Assembly: GCA_946481695.1 (NCBI GenBank)
Contig: CAMLON010000009.1
Span: 1-59,815, forward strand
Source of the DNA: an uncultured Bartonella sp.
GTDB lineage: Bacteria; Pseudomonadota; Alphaproteobacteria; Rhizobiales; Rhizobiaceae
DNA: 59,815 nucleotides
Direction of reading: 5' to 3'
The notes beneath the pieces were generated by a model. That model saw only the letters and a program-made list of their open reading frames with translations. It was not told the origin of the DNA and did no database searches. Positions within the stretch are counted from its first letter, which is position 1, and the number at the start of each line of letters is the position of its first letter. Shown here one piece after another: positions 37,718 to 47,158 of this stretch. A program made the translations under genes and the position numbers.

Positions 37718-38721
37718 GATGGAAGAGAATTTTGGGCGAGTTTATCGGCAAGTGTTAATGCAGCGATAAAACTTTCTGGCGAAGCTATTCCCTTTCCGGC
37801 TATATCAAACGCTGTTCCATGGTCAGGAGAGGTTCGGATAAAAGGAAGCCCCAAAGTTACATTGACAGTGTCGTCAAAGCCGATTGTTTTAACCGGTATC
37901 AATGCCTGATCGTGATACATACACAAAGCAACATCGTAATTCTTACGGGCACGTGCATTGAACATAGTGTCAGATGGAAGCGGACCAATCACGTTTATTC
38001 CACGAGAACGCAGAATTTCCATCGCCGGTTTTATGATGTTTTTTTCTTCAAGCCCCATAGCTCCGCCTTCACCTGCATGCGGGTTAAGACCGGCTACCGC
38101 AAGTCGTGGATTTTTTATAGCAAACCGTTCGGATAAATCATGGGCGACGATAAGCCCTGTTTCGACCAGCAACTCTTTGGTCAATGTATGTGGAACTTTC
38201 TCTATCGCAATATGGACTGTAACCGGTATGGTTCTTAATTGGGGGCCAGCAAGCATCATAACGGGTTGGCAATGTTTGCCATTCAGCTTTTCCGCTAGAT
38301 CAGCCAAAAACTCTGTGTGTCCCGGAAAGTGAAAGCCGGCTTCATAAAGGATTTTTTTTGCTATTGGACATGTGACTAACGCTGTTGCCTCTTTGTCATG
38401 GACATAATGAACACCGCGTTCAATAGCTTCAACAATTCCGGCAGCGTTTTTTGATGAAGGTTGACCGGGCAAGGCCGATTGACGATTATGTAAGGGAACA
38501 ACGGGAAAAGAATCTTCAAACTTTTCTGCTGCTTCGTCTGCTTCGACGAACGCCATACGAACATCCATGTTCAATAACGAAATGGTTTTCTCGACAATGT
38601 CGGCGTCAGCCAGAACAAAGAAAGCAGGTATGTGACGTGAATGGCGTTGCTGCCAAGCTTTCAGCGCAATTTCCAATCCTATCCCGGCGGGATCACCACT
38701 ACTAACGGCAAGCGAAGACAT
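37714..38721 (-). CDS. pdxA: 4-hydroxythreonine-4-phosphate dehydrogenase
   Basis: PdxA oxidises 4-phospho-hydroxy-threonine in the DXP-dependent route to pyridoxal phosphate. The family start [11 protein letters not shown], the GHTEFLA metal-site block, LNPHAGEGG and YHDQALIP are all visible in the 335-residue product. Its ATG shares a base with the surA stop (TGATG). Placement between surA and rsmA is the classic order. Confidence 0.96.
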   Translation of the reverse strand: MSSLAVSSGDPAGIGLEIALKAWQQRHSRHIPAFFVLADADIVEKTISLLNMDVRMAFVEADEAAEKFEDSFPVVPLHNRQSALPGQPSSKNAAGIVEAIERGVHYVHDKEATALVTCPIAKKILYEAGFHFPGHTEFLADLAEKLNGKHCQPVMMLAGPQLRTIPVTVHIAIEKVPHTLTKELLVETGLIVAHDLSERFAIKNPRLAVAGLNPHAGEGGAMGLEEKNIIKPAMEILRSRGINVIGPLPSDTMFNARARKNYDVALCMYHDQALIPVKTIGFDDTVNVTLGLPFIRTSPDHGTAFDIAGKGIASPESFIAALTLADKLAQNSLPS

Positions 38722-39692
38722 CAAGGATTTTCAATGCGGGCCTTTTCCCGCAATTCCTTGACATATTTTGCACTTAAATCTTCAGCCTTTTTATCACCGG
38801 ATTTCTCGTTATCCTGAATGGTGAAGACCAATTGTGCAACCTTATCATCCGAAACTTTTTTAATGTTGCATACAGCAAGGGCTTCAACGCCTCTCGCTGT
38901 TTCTTGTGGCGGGGTCATGCGACCGGCTGGTGTTGCCTTGACGGACTTTTCCCATTCTTCCGGTAATTGGGGCTCAAGAACCCGACCAAGATTGCGAATT
39001 GTAACGTCAATCATTCCGGTTGCTTGCTGTTTGAGGTTGGCACAACCCGAAAATTTCGAGCGGAATAGTTCTGCATCCTGTTTGCGTTTTCCAAGTATCG
39101 CGCTACGTCGATTATTAGGAACGACGAAAATCACCTGTTGCAATTCATATTCGTTGGCTGTCGGTTTGACGCCACCATTTTTGAGCATACGCTGTACTGC
39201 TTCCTGTTCGGTGATTATTCCACCTTCAGCACGGTAACGGGCACTTACAAGACGTCCCCATCCCATCTGAACACGGATATAATTTTTAAAATGTTCGGCG
39301 GTTACTCCGGCTTTTCCAAGCATATCTGTAAGTTGAGCGACGGTCATATGATTGCGCTCGGCAAAGCCGTTGAAAGCTTTGTTGACCTCGTCATCACTGA
39401 CGTCGATATTCCGCTTTTTCATTTCGACGCGTTTAAGCATCTCTTCAATGAGTTCGTCTTTAGCTTGCGAAGTTAAATTGCCGGTCTTTCTCTGCAATTT
39501 CAGGAAAGCGGCACGCCTTTGAATATCGTAATTGGTAATTGCGTTACCATTGACAATGACGGCGACAGCTGTTTGAGCCGAAGCTTCTGCCTGCGGTGCT
39601 CGTGGCGCACAAAAAGCATCAGTTTGTAAAAAAGTCACACCCATGAGCGAGGCAATAGTTAATGCCAATGCGCTGTTTCTCATCTTTTTCAT
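38721..39692 (-). CDS. surA: SurA-like periplasmic chaperone/peptidyl-prolyl isomerase
   Basis: SurA escorts outer-membrane proteins such as LptD across the periplasm. The 323-residue protein has a signal peptide (ALALTIASLMGVTF, cleavage near residue 30), a SurA N-terminal domain (about 45-165, VNGNAITNYDIQRR) and one parvulin-like region after it (ELQQVIFVVPNN). E. coli SurA has two parvulin domains and is longer. The ATG at 39692 gives the signal peptide; the frame is open further upstream but that part is not needed. Confidence 0.9.
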   Translation of the reverse strand: MKKMRNSALALTIASLMGVTFLQTDAFCAPRAPQAEASAQTAVAVIVNGNAITNYDIQRRAAFLKLQRKTGNLTSQAKDELIEEMLKRVEMKKRNIDVSDDEVNKAFNGFAERNHMTVAQLTDMLGKAGVTAEHFKNYIRVQMGWGRLVSARYRAEGGIITEQEAVQRMLKNGGVKPTANEYELQQVIFVVPNNRRSAILGKRKQDAELFRSKFSGCANLKQQATGMIDVTIRNLGRVLEPQLPEEWEKSVKATPAGRMTPPQETARGVEALAVCNIKKVSDDKVAQLVFTIQDNEKSGDKKAEDLSAKYVKELREKARIENP

Positions 39693-39800
39693 TGTTCTAA
39701 GCTTCCGCTTTTCGCCAAGTATTTTCAATAAATAGTCTTTTATCGTTTTTATCACAATAACAGCAATTCACCAAAAGCGATGTTCTTTGGCATTAAACTG

Positions 39801-42140
39801 TTACATGGCTTTGCCAATGTCCGCCACAGTGCGGAAGGACAATAGAAAGCCGAATGTGTGCTTCGGTTCATTTTCCCAAGGGTTACGCGTCTGGGAATAG
39901 CCGAGATTTAAGCCAAAACATTCGTCGAGATAATTCAAACCTGTGCCCAATCTCACAAATGTATCGGAAACGAGGTCGTAACTCGAATTGGCATGAATCG
40001 ACCAATGTTCGGTAAATTTATAGTTGCCGAATACACTGACTTCCTGACGATCCTGTGCATAACCATAATCCGGCTGGCTTTCGATATAAGCATATTGTGA
40101 AGAAAGCGATACCCTCTTCCAGGTTTGTGAAGCCTCGACTTCACCACGCCGGATTGAGCCGGTTTCGTCATCAAAACGGCCGCGCGAGGCAATGGCAAAG
40201 CCGTGTTCATTGCTTGCACCGATCATTGCAACATAGTCGGAACGTGCGCTTTCAAGTCCGGAATCGGCGCCGACACTGACAAAGTCTTTCGCATTGAAAG
40301 AATTTTTACCGAAGAGCTGGAACGATTGGCCAGCCAAGCCATAGAGTGACCACCCGTTATTAAAGTTGCCCGAATATCTCAGACCAACATTCGAGCGTGT
40401 TCCGCCTTCAGCACGGTCATAGCCGGAAAACTTGTCTCGTTCAAACAATGTAGTAGCGTCAAAGACAAAGCTTTGCGCATCCTCATTGGGGAGGCGTCCG
40501 GTATATTGCTCGTTATTGCGAATGAAAATTTGTGCAATAGGCTCGATAACATGGGTGGAATTACCCGCAGTAAAGAGCAGGGGATAACGCAAGTCCAAAC
40601 CGGCCGTAGCAATGCCACGGAATGCACCCGATTCGATATCCATACTGCTATAACTGCCATCTGTCATATAGCCACCATATTCACCGTGGGCATCGGTACC
40701 GATACCATCACCACGCAAAGCCAGAATCGGCGTGAATACCAGACCACCTTGACTGATCAGACTTCTCTTCCATTCGACATCAGAGGTTAAGCGAAAATCT
40801 GTGCCGGACATACCTGCAAGTCTGGCCGTGTTGAGCGGACGCCCTTGCCAATCGGCAAAGGCAAAGTCGGCCTTGTCTCGATATATAGATTGCAAATTGG
40901 TGTGGAAGGTAAACTCACCACCATAGACGGCTTCATCAGGAATAAAAGAATAATCGATGCGAGGAAGAACCCATGGTTGGCGCGTGTAACGCTCTGAAGG
41001 GTTATCTTTAAGCATCGAATCCTGCACTTCGAAATGATAAAAGCGCATATCGAAGTAGTTACGCCCGGCAAGTCCATTCAAATAGAGTTGTGAACGGAAC
41101 ACATCGTTCTTGTAGCCTTCAAGATCATAGGTGCGACTGAAATTTCTATCCGATTGAGCTAAAATATCCCAACCATAGGTCCAGTTTGAATTGATCCGGA
41201 AATCACCTTTTGTGGCAACCATATAACGGTTGTCATTGACGCTATCGATCGTGTCATGGTCGAAATCGCCAGGGTTTGCCTGATAAATATGGGCAAAACG
41301 GATATTATAGCTACCCGTCTCCAGGCGGTGACGCCATTCACCTTCTGTCAGCAAACCCTGATTGGTGAAACCGGTGGCAGAAAGTGTAAAATCATAGTTA
41401 GGCGCGAGATTCCAGAAATAGGAATTGCGAATTCCTAATCCGAGATCATTTGTATAGACAAAATTAGGCGTTAAAACACCGGTTTTGCGTTTAACAGTGG
41501 GGTCAGGCATCTCAAAAACCGGAAACCACGCAACCGGCATACCGAAAAATTCGAAATGGCTATTTTCGAACCGCATTGTTTTGGTCGCGCCATTCCAGAT
41601 GATTTTCTTGGCTTTTATCTGCCATAAGACATCGCGATCCGGTTTATAATAGCAAGGCTCGCAGGCGGTATAGGTGCCACGGTTGAAAACGGTCATCTGG
41701 CCGCCACTGCGCTCGGCACTCACTGCTGCGAAGCGCGTGTTATCAGGTGTTTCAGCTCTCAGAGAATTGACAAAGCCTTCTCCGAGATCATCTGTCATAT
41801 CAATCTGCTGGGAATAATATTTGCTACCGTCAGGCTGGACGACTTCAACATCGCCTTCTGCCAGAACGCGATTCGTTTTCTGGTTATAGACAACTTTGCG
41901 GGCGACGATTCGGTTACCATCATATTCGATCTGCACATTACCCTGAGCCGTAACCGTATTGGCGTCACGATCATAGACAAGCTCGTCTGCTGAAAGCAAC
42001 ATACGTGCGTTGGGATCAGTTTTATGAGTGGCAGCCATAGCACTGAAGTCCTGGGCAGAAGCAACATATGTGCTTAGTCCCAAAGAGCACCCCAATGCAG
42101 TTCCGAGTGCCAAAGCCCTGAGGCTGTTTGAAATTTTCAT
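39801..42140 (-). CDS. lptD: LPS assembly outer-membrane protein LptD
   Basis: LptD forms the outer-membrane barrel that inserts lipopolysaccharide. The 779-residue product has a signal peptide (ALALGTALGCSLGLSTYVASA) and an LptA-like jellyroll domain (LLSADELVYDRDANTVTAQG and the next 150 residues). A long barrel follows, ending in the usual aromatic beta strands. Two Cys in YTACEPCYY and one in the LDECFGLN region could form the disulfides LptD needs. The ATG at 42140 is used; a GTG at 42161 directly after the lptG stop is an alternative. Confidence 0.95.
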   Translation of the reverse strand: MKISNSLRALALGTALGCSLGLSTYVASAQDFSAMAATHKTDPNARMLLSADELVYDRDANTVTAQGNVQIEYDGNRIVARKVVYNQKTNRVLAEGDVEVVQPDGSKYYSQQIDMTDDLGEGFVNSLRAETPDNTRFAAVSAERSGGQMTVFNRGTYTACEPCYYKPDRDVLWQIKAKKIIWNGATKTMRFENSHFEFFGMPVAWFPVFEMPDPTVKRKTGVLTPNFVYTNDLGLGIRNSYFWNLAPNYDFTLSATGFTNQGLLTEGEWRHRLETGSYNIRFAHIYQANPGDFDHDTIDSVNDNRYMVATKGDFRINSNWTYGWDILAQSDRNFSRTYDLEGYKNDVFRSQLYLNGLAGRNYFDMRFYHFEVQDSMLKDNPSERYTRQPWVLPRIDYSFIPDEAVYGGEFTFHTNLQSIYRDKADFAFADWQGRPLNTARLAGMSGTDFRLTSDVEWKRSLISQGGLVFTPILALRGDGIGTDAHGEYGGYMTDGSYSSMDIESGAFRGIATAGLDLRYPLLFTAGNSTHVIEPIAQIFIRNNEQYTGRLPNEDAQSFVFDATTLFERDKFSGYDRAEGGTRSNVGLRYSGNFNNGWSLYGLAGQSFQLFGKNSFNAKDFVSVGADSGLESARSDYVAMIGASNEHGFAIASRGRFDDETGSIRRGEVEASQTWKRVSLSSQYAYIESQPDYGYAQDRQEVSVFGNYKFTEHWSIHANSSYDLVSDTFVRLGTGLNYLDECFGLNLGYSQTRNPWENEPKHTFGFLLSFRTVADIGKAM

Positions 42141-42161
42141 TCCACTTGTCAATTGTCTCAC

Positions 42162-43253
42162 CTAGCCATCCTCTTTATGCAACAAAAAGGATATACCAAA
42201 AAATAACGCAATAACAACCGGCACCCAAGCAGCAATGACAGGGGGCACGTAAGCCGCCTTGCCAAAAGCTTGCACAAGAACCGTAACTACATAAAGCACG
42301 AACCCGGCAATGATTCCACCCAAAATCATTGTACGTGATTGACCAAACCTTACAAATTTTAATGTAACAGTTGCTGCGATCAATGTCATCGCAATAAGAA
42401 GAGCCGGAAGTGCAATCAGAGATTGCAACTGCATATCGAAAGAATTGGCAGAATATCCAAACGATCTAGCGATCTCTATTTTCCTGGGCAAATCGTAAAA
42501 AGGAATGCTTGCCGGATCAGCTAATTTTTCTTCGACAAACTCGGGTCTCAGATTCGTTGGAACCTTCAACTCTGTAAAGTTTTCAGGCTCATGACCGGCC
42601 CGATAACGGGCACCATTTTCAAGCACCCAATAGCCATGTGTGAGATGGGCCCGTGTAGTGTTAAGCCAATCTTTGATTGTCTCGTCGTCGTTATATTCGA
42701 CGAAAGTTGCATCAAGCAATGTCAAGCCACCGTCAGCAGTGGCCTTTGTACCTATGGTTGTAACACCATAATCGGTTCGCTGCGTTAACCATGGAATACG
42801 TTCGTTATCCACAGTTGCCTCGATGTTCTTGCCCTTCCATTCGGAAAGTATTTTTTCCGATTGGGATGTTCCCCAGGCGGCAATGGGATTGACGACGATG
42901 ACCCCGAAAAGACCGAATAAAAAAGCGCCGAAACATAAGGGCGTGAGAAACTGCCAAGCCGAAACACCTATGGAACGGGTAACGACGAGTTCCATTTTCC
43001 TGTTCAGCGCAATCAATGTTGCCATTGCTGAAAACAGCGCAACAAACGGGAATAATTGTTGCATATTAAATGGAATACGCAGCGCCGATATGGCAAGTGC
43101 ACCAAATGGCGAATAACCAGGCAATCCCGCAAGCCGTCCGGCATTGATTGTGAAGTCTATGAGCAGAGAAAGAATAAAAATTCCCAGCAGAAAATAGACG
43201 GTCGTCTTTACATATCTGAGAAAGAAATAACGTCCTAATGTCCAACCAATCAT
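42162..43253 (-). CDS. lptG: LPS export ABC transporter permease LptG
   Basis: LptG pairs with LptF in the inner membrane and, with LptB2, pushes LPS onto the LptC-LptA bridge. The 363-residue protein has three membrane helices at each end around a large periplasmic beta-jellyroll, with the block ELVVTRSIGVSAWQ typical of LptG. The ATG overlaps the lptF stop (ATGA). Confidence 0.96.
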   Translation of the reverse strand: MIGWTLGRYFFLRYVKTTVYFLLGIFILSLLIDFTINAGRLAGLPGYSPFGALAISALRIPFNMQQLFPFVALFSAMATLIALNRKMELVVTRSIGVSAWQFLTPLCFGAFLFGLFGVIVVNPIAAWGTSQSEKILSEWKGKNIEATVDNERIPWLTQRTDYGVTTIGTKATADGGLTLLDATFVEYNDDETIKDWLNTTRAHLTHGYWVLENGARYRAGHEPENFTELKVPTNLRPEFVEEKLADPASIPFYDLPRKIEIARSFGYSANSFDMQLQSLIALPALLIAMTLIAATVTLKFVRFGQSRTMILGGIIAGFVLYVVTVLVQAFGKAAYVPPVIAAWVPVVIALFFGISFLLHKEDG

Positions 43254-44440
43254 GATGCACCTCCGTTTACATCAGATTGGTTGTGACGAAATATCCTGTT
43301 CCTTAGTCTCTTTATAGTAGTCGACAGTTTGTCGCTGAATTGATCGGGAAGCGTCATTTTACGATTCGTTATGAACAGGAACGCGATAAAAGCACAAACT
43401 CCGATTGGCAATATATAAAGAAGCGGAATATAGCCTAGATCATTGTCTGCGCGGTCACCGAAGAAATATCCAACAGCATAGACCACCAGAGAAAGTGAAA
43501 TTGCCGAGAACGAAGCGGAAATGCGTGCCTGACGCTGCGAACGTGCGTCACCGGCCACAGCCAAAGCAATCAAAGCAAAAACAATCGGGTAGAGCCAATC
43601 GGTGAAGCGACGATGTAATTCGGCGGTATATTGCAATGGCCGTCTCTGATAATAGGTATCGTTCGCGTCAGGGTGAAAAAGATAAACAAGGGGGCGATCT
43701 TTCGGGAAAATTGTTGGCGTTCCGTCGCTTGCAGTAAAATCGCTAAGATTGAACGTGTAAGAGCCGAATTTGATGATTGACATGCTTCCCGCTTTATTGT
43801 CGCGTCTTTGTACTTCGCCGTTTTTCAGAACGAGAAAATCGCCGTTGTCATTGCTGACAACCGAACCGTTGACCGCATAATAATAGAGGTCGGTCAAGGG
43901 ATCGCGTTGGTCGGCAATAAACAGTCTCCCGATGGTTCCATCGTCATGACGTTCGCCAATCTCCATATAAAGATTGTCTGTTAATTCACGGAAATTGCCC
44001 TCTTGTATAAATACATTGATGAGGTCGGAGTGTGTGGTGGCCATCATCTGGCGCATTGTGATGCGTGCTTGCGGACTGACGAAGTTGGTAATGATAAACG
44101 AACAGACGGCTGCGAGAACCGCAAGTATCAGTACCGGTTTCCATACTGTACCGCGGGGGGCACCCGAAGCATTGATAACAACGAGTTCCGAATCCTGATT
44201 CATTGTCGACAATGTTTGGGCTATCGCAATAACCAGAGCGAAAGGGATAACAAGAGGAATGACCGAGGGGATAAATAGGGAAGAAAACTGTAAAATAGTG
44301 AAAACCGTTTGCCCGCTTGTTGTCAGAAAGTTAATTCTTGACAAAACTTGCACGGTCCAGCTTATGCCGACTGCGGCAAGCAGGACTGCTGCGAACAGAA
44401 CGAAAACGCGCCGAAGGATGTATAGTTCAATAATGCGCAT
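43250..44440 (-). CDS. lptF: LPS export ABC transporter permease LptF
   Basis: LptF is the other inner-membrane permease of the LPS exporter. The 396-residue product has the same three-plus-three helix layout, and blocks such as MNQDSELVVINASG. I start at the ATG at 44440 (MRIIELYILRRV), the usual N-terminus. In-frame GTG and ATG codons up to 44461 are possible, and GAGG lies near them. It is the first gene of lptF-lptG-lptD-surA-pdxA-rsmA and is divergent from pepA. Confidence 0.95.
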   Translation of the reverse strand: MRIIELYILRRVFVLFAAVLLAAVGISWTVQVLSRINFLTTSGQTVFTILQFSSLFIPSVIPLVIPFALVIAIAQTLSTMNQDSELVVINASGAPRGTVWKPVLILAVLAAVCSFIITNFVSPQARITMRQMMATTHSDLINVFIQEGNFRELTDNLYMEIGERHDDGTIGRLFIADQRDPLTDLYYYAVNGSVVSNDNGDFLVLKNGEVQRRDNKAGSMSIIKFGSYTFNLSDFTASDGTPTIFPKDRPLVYLFHPDANDTYYQRRPLQYTAELHRRFTDWLYPIVFALIALAVAGDARSQRQARISASFSAISLSLVVYAVGYFFGDRADNDLGYIPLLYILPIGVCAFIAFLFITNRKMTLPDQFSDKLSTTIKRLRNRIFRHNQSDVNGGAS

Positions 44441-44783
44441 TGGTGAAAGATACATCCTCACTATCAAAATTCATGACATTAACGATTCCAGGAAGCGGAA
44501 TTTCACCGTTATATTGTTTTATTTCTCTTTTCTCTCAAATATCACGACGAATCTAACAAGAGGCAAAAAAAAATAGTTAACCGCTTCTTAACATTTTTTC
44601 TTTTGCCACAAGTGATGGTTAAGTTGCAAGATGATAAAAGACATCTTGCAGTGTAGAGGACAAAAAAATAGATTTTAGTGCTGACAGGTCACACTACACT
44701 TACAAGTTCGATTTTTTTAAAGCTGAATGATCGGATTTTTCTGACTGTCAAATTTTATACCGCCAAGCGGCAGGAGTTTTTGA
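44441..44783. other. Divergent promoter region lptF / pepA
   Basis: About 340 bp, AT-rich in the lptF-proximal half (several TTAA and TTTTT stretches). It should hold promoters for the LPS-export operon on one side and pepA-holC on the other. One strong dyad is listed separately. Confidence 0.5.
44625..44650. promoter_or_regulatory. Perfect 9-bp inverted repeat, possible operator
   Basis: TGCAAGATG (44625-44633) and CATCTTGCA (44642-44650) are exact inverted repeats with an 8-bp spacer. Neither strand has a T run after it, so it is not a terminator. Its position in a divergent promoter region suggests a dimeric regulator site (inference). Confidence 0.5.
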
Positions 44784-46271
44784 ATGCAAAAAGATATTTT
44801 GATTGAAAGCAGTACTGTTTCTGCACCTAAAAAAGCGACGGTTCTTGTACTTGTAAACGACAAAAGGAAAACGACGTTTGAAGTCGAAAAAATGATCGGA
44901 AAAGCACTGATCGAGCGGATAGTTGCGGTGCGCGGGTTTAAAGGCGAGAAGCTTGAAGTTGTAGATGAAGTTTGTGACGGCAAGAAAGGTTTCGACCGTT
45001 TGGTTCTTCTTGGTGTCGGCAATGCCGAAAATCTTTCAGGCGATGACTGGGTAAAAATCGGCGGTGCGGCGTTTGCTTCACTCAAAGATACTGATGGCGC
45101 TGATATTTACCTCACTGTTGCCGGTGAAAAATTAAAAGACGAAAATATTCTTGATTTCGTTTTAGGATTGCGGCTGCGAAATTACACATTTGATGAATAT
45201 AAAACCGCTTCAATATTAAAAGAAACAAAATCGAAGCCGGTAAAGCTGATGATCCAGCTAGAGGATGCGAAAGCCGGTAAAGTGCTTTTTGAGAGGGCGA
45301 ATTCGCTTGCTAATTCAGTCCTTCTGGCACGTGACCTCGTCAACCAGCCTGCCAATATTTTGGGTACCAAGGATTTTGTCAAGGAAGTCGAAAAGCTTGA
45401 AAAGATCGGTGTCAAAGTCGAGATTCTTGATGAAAAAGATATGAAAAAATTGGGCATGGGGGCATTGCTTGGCGTGGCTCGCGGTTCTAAACGGCCACCT
45501 TATCTTGCAATTATGCAGTGGCAAGGCGGTAAAGCCAAGGATCGCCCGTTGGCTTTTGTTGGAAAAGGCGTCGTTTTCGATTCCGGTGGTATTTCACTAA
45601 AATCTAGTTCAGGAATGGAGGGTATGAAAGGGGATATGGGCGGTGCTGCAGCCGTTACCGGCCTTTTGAAAGCAGTCGCCTCCCGAAAGGCGAAAGCCAA
45701 TGTCGTCGGCGTTATCGGCCTCGTCGAAAATATGCCTGATGCAAACGCACAACGTCCAGGTGATATTGTCGTATCAATGTCGGGACAGACGATTGAAGTT
45801 GTCAACACAGATGCCGAAGGGCGTCTGGTTCTGTCGGACGCATTATTTTACACTAAAGAACGTTTCAAACCGCAAATAATGGTCGATCTTGCAACATTGA
45901 CGGGTGCCATTATGGTTGCTCTCGGCAGTGAACATGCAGGACTTTTCAGTAATCAGGATGACTTGGCTCGCCATCTTTTGAATGCTGGGCTTGAAACCGG
46001 TGAAAAACTTTGGCGGATGCCTTTGAGCAAGACATATGACAAGCTTGTTGATTCGAAAGTGGCCGATATGAGAAATAGCTGCGGCCGTCATGCAGGCTCC
46101 ATTACGGCAGCACAATTTCTTCAACGTTTTGTGGGCGAAACCGCATGGGCTCATCTTGATATAGCAGGAACGGCAATGGAAGCGCCATTTAACGAATATA
46201 ACCAGTCTTGGGCATCCGGCTTCGGTGTTCGTTTGCTTGATCGACTGATCAGTGACAGTTACGAGGCCTGA
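44784..46271 (+). CDS. pepA: Leucyl aminopeptidase
   Basis: PepA is a two-metal M17 aminopeptidase that trims N-terminal residues in the cytosol; in some bacteria it also binds DNA. The 495-residue protein has KGVVFDSGG near 262, the signature NTDAEGRL at about 341-348 and the further block LATLTGA. AGGAG is placed eight bases before the ATG. holC starts right after the stop. Confidence 0.96.
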   Translation: MQKDILIESSTVSAPKKATVLVLVNDKRKTTFEVEKMIGKALIERIVAVRGFKGEKLEVVDEVCDGKKGFDRLVLLGVGNAENLSGDDWVKIGGAAFASLKDTDGADIYLTVAGEKLKDENILDFVLGLRLRNYTFDEYKTASILKETKSKPVKLMIQLEDAKAGKVLFERANSLANSVLLARDLVNQPANILGTKDFVKEVEKLEKIGVKVEILDEKDMKKLGMGALLGVARGSKRPPYLAIMQWQGGKAKDRPLAFVGKGVVFDSGGISLKSSSGMEGMKGDMGGAAAVTGLLKAVASRKAKANVVGVIGLVENMPDANAQRPGDIVVSMSGQTIEVVNTDAEGRLVLSDALFYTKERFKPQIMVDLATLTGAIMVALGSEHAGLFSNQDDLARHLLNAGLETGEKLWRMPLSKTYDKLVDSKVADMRNSCGRHAGSITAAQFLQRFVGETAWAHLDIAGTAMEAPFNEYNQSWASGFGVRLLDRLISDSYEA

Positions 46272-46272
46272 A

Positions 46273-46722
46273 GTGGCGGAAATCCTTTTCTACCATTTGA
46301 CCCGATCCACGCTTGACGACGCCCTGCCGGGGCTCGTCGAGCGTTCGTTGGCGCGGCAGTGGAAGGTGACCATTCAATTTATGACCGATGAACGGCGCGA
46401 TGCAATGGATTCCTATCTTTGGGTCTATTCCGACGATTCATTTATCGGGCACGGAACGGAACGGGATAAATACCCGGAATTGCAGCCGGTTTATCTCACG
46501 TTGGGCGAAGAAAATCCGAACGACTCGCAAGTGAGATTTATGGTTGAAGGGGCGAATTGTTCCAATCCGGAAAGATATGAACGCCTAGTTGTGATGTTTG
46601 ATGGTCGTGACCCGGAACTTCTAGCTGAAGCGCGAAAACAGTGGAAATCCTATAAAGAGAAAAATCATCAATTGACCTATTGGCAACAAACCGAAGACCG
46701 CCGCTGGGAGAAAAAAGCGTGA
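46273..46722 (+). CDS. holC: DNA polymerase III chi subunit
   Basis: Chi links the clamp loader to SSB at the replication fork. The 149-residue product begins AEILFYHLTRS, the family start, and has the DALPGLVERSLARQW and WVYSDDSFIGHG blocks. I choose the GTG at 46273, one base after the pepA stop, because GAGG lies six bases before it. pepA-holC is a standard pair. Confidence 0.92.
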   Translation: MAEILFYHLTRSTLDDALPGLVERSLARQWKVTIQFMTDERRDAMDSYLWVYSDDSFIGHGTERDKYPELQPVYLTLGEENPNDSQVRFMVEGANCSNPERYERLVVMFDGRDPELLAEARKQWKSYKEKNHQLTYWQQTEDRRWEKKA

Positions 46723-46886
46723 TGCGTTTAACTCCCGTTATTCTTATTTTTATTGGTCTTGCAGGTCTGATCTATCCTGAAAAATTTATCGAGGATGGTT
46801 CGGGAGGCGGGCGGTGGGTCTTTGTCATCATCATCGCGCTTGGCGTTTGGACGATTTTGCGAGCGTCGAGAAAAAATCGCGAATGA
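46722..46886 (+). CDS. Small membrane protein (54 aa)
   Basis: Two hydrophobic segments (about 3-16 and 29-43) around a polar GSGGGR turn; function unknown. Its ATG shares a base with the holC stop (TGATG), which supports translation. The next small gene overlaps its end. Confidence 0.65.
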   Translation: MRLTPVILIFIGLAGLIYPEKFIEDGSGGGRWVFVIIIALGVWTILRASRKNRE

Positions 46887-47146
46887 TGAATTTCAGGCGA
46901 TTATCACTTCTTATCTGGGCGGTTCTTGCGGGAGTTCTTATCACTTCATGGATCGGTTCAACCCGCTTGTTGTCAGGCACTTTTCATATCGAAAATATTG
47001 CCCTTGCCGCCAATATCATTTTCGTTATCACGACGATTGTTACGGCATTGCTTCTTCATTTTGTTTTACCGAATGTTATGCCAAAAAAATTAGCAGTGAT
47101 AGCGTTTTTGCTACCACTGCTTGTTTTACTAGCTTTGCTTGTTTGA
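46883..47146 (+). CDS. Small membrane protein (87 aa)
   Basis: Three hydrophobic segments (about 7-23, 38-57 and 66-86) with very short loops; function unknown. The ATG overlaps the stop of the previous small gene (ATGA). The stop is only 12 bp from the convergent MFS gene. I do not recognise a family. Confidence 0.65.
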   Translation: MMNFRRLSLLIWAVLAGVLITSWIGSTRLLSGTFHIENIALAANIIFVITTIVTALLLHFVLPNVMPKKLAVIAFLLPLLVLLALLV

Positions 47147-47158
47147 ATTCCGGTTTTC

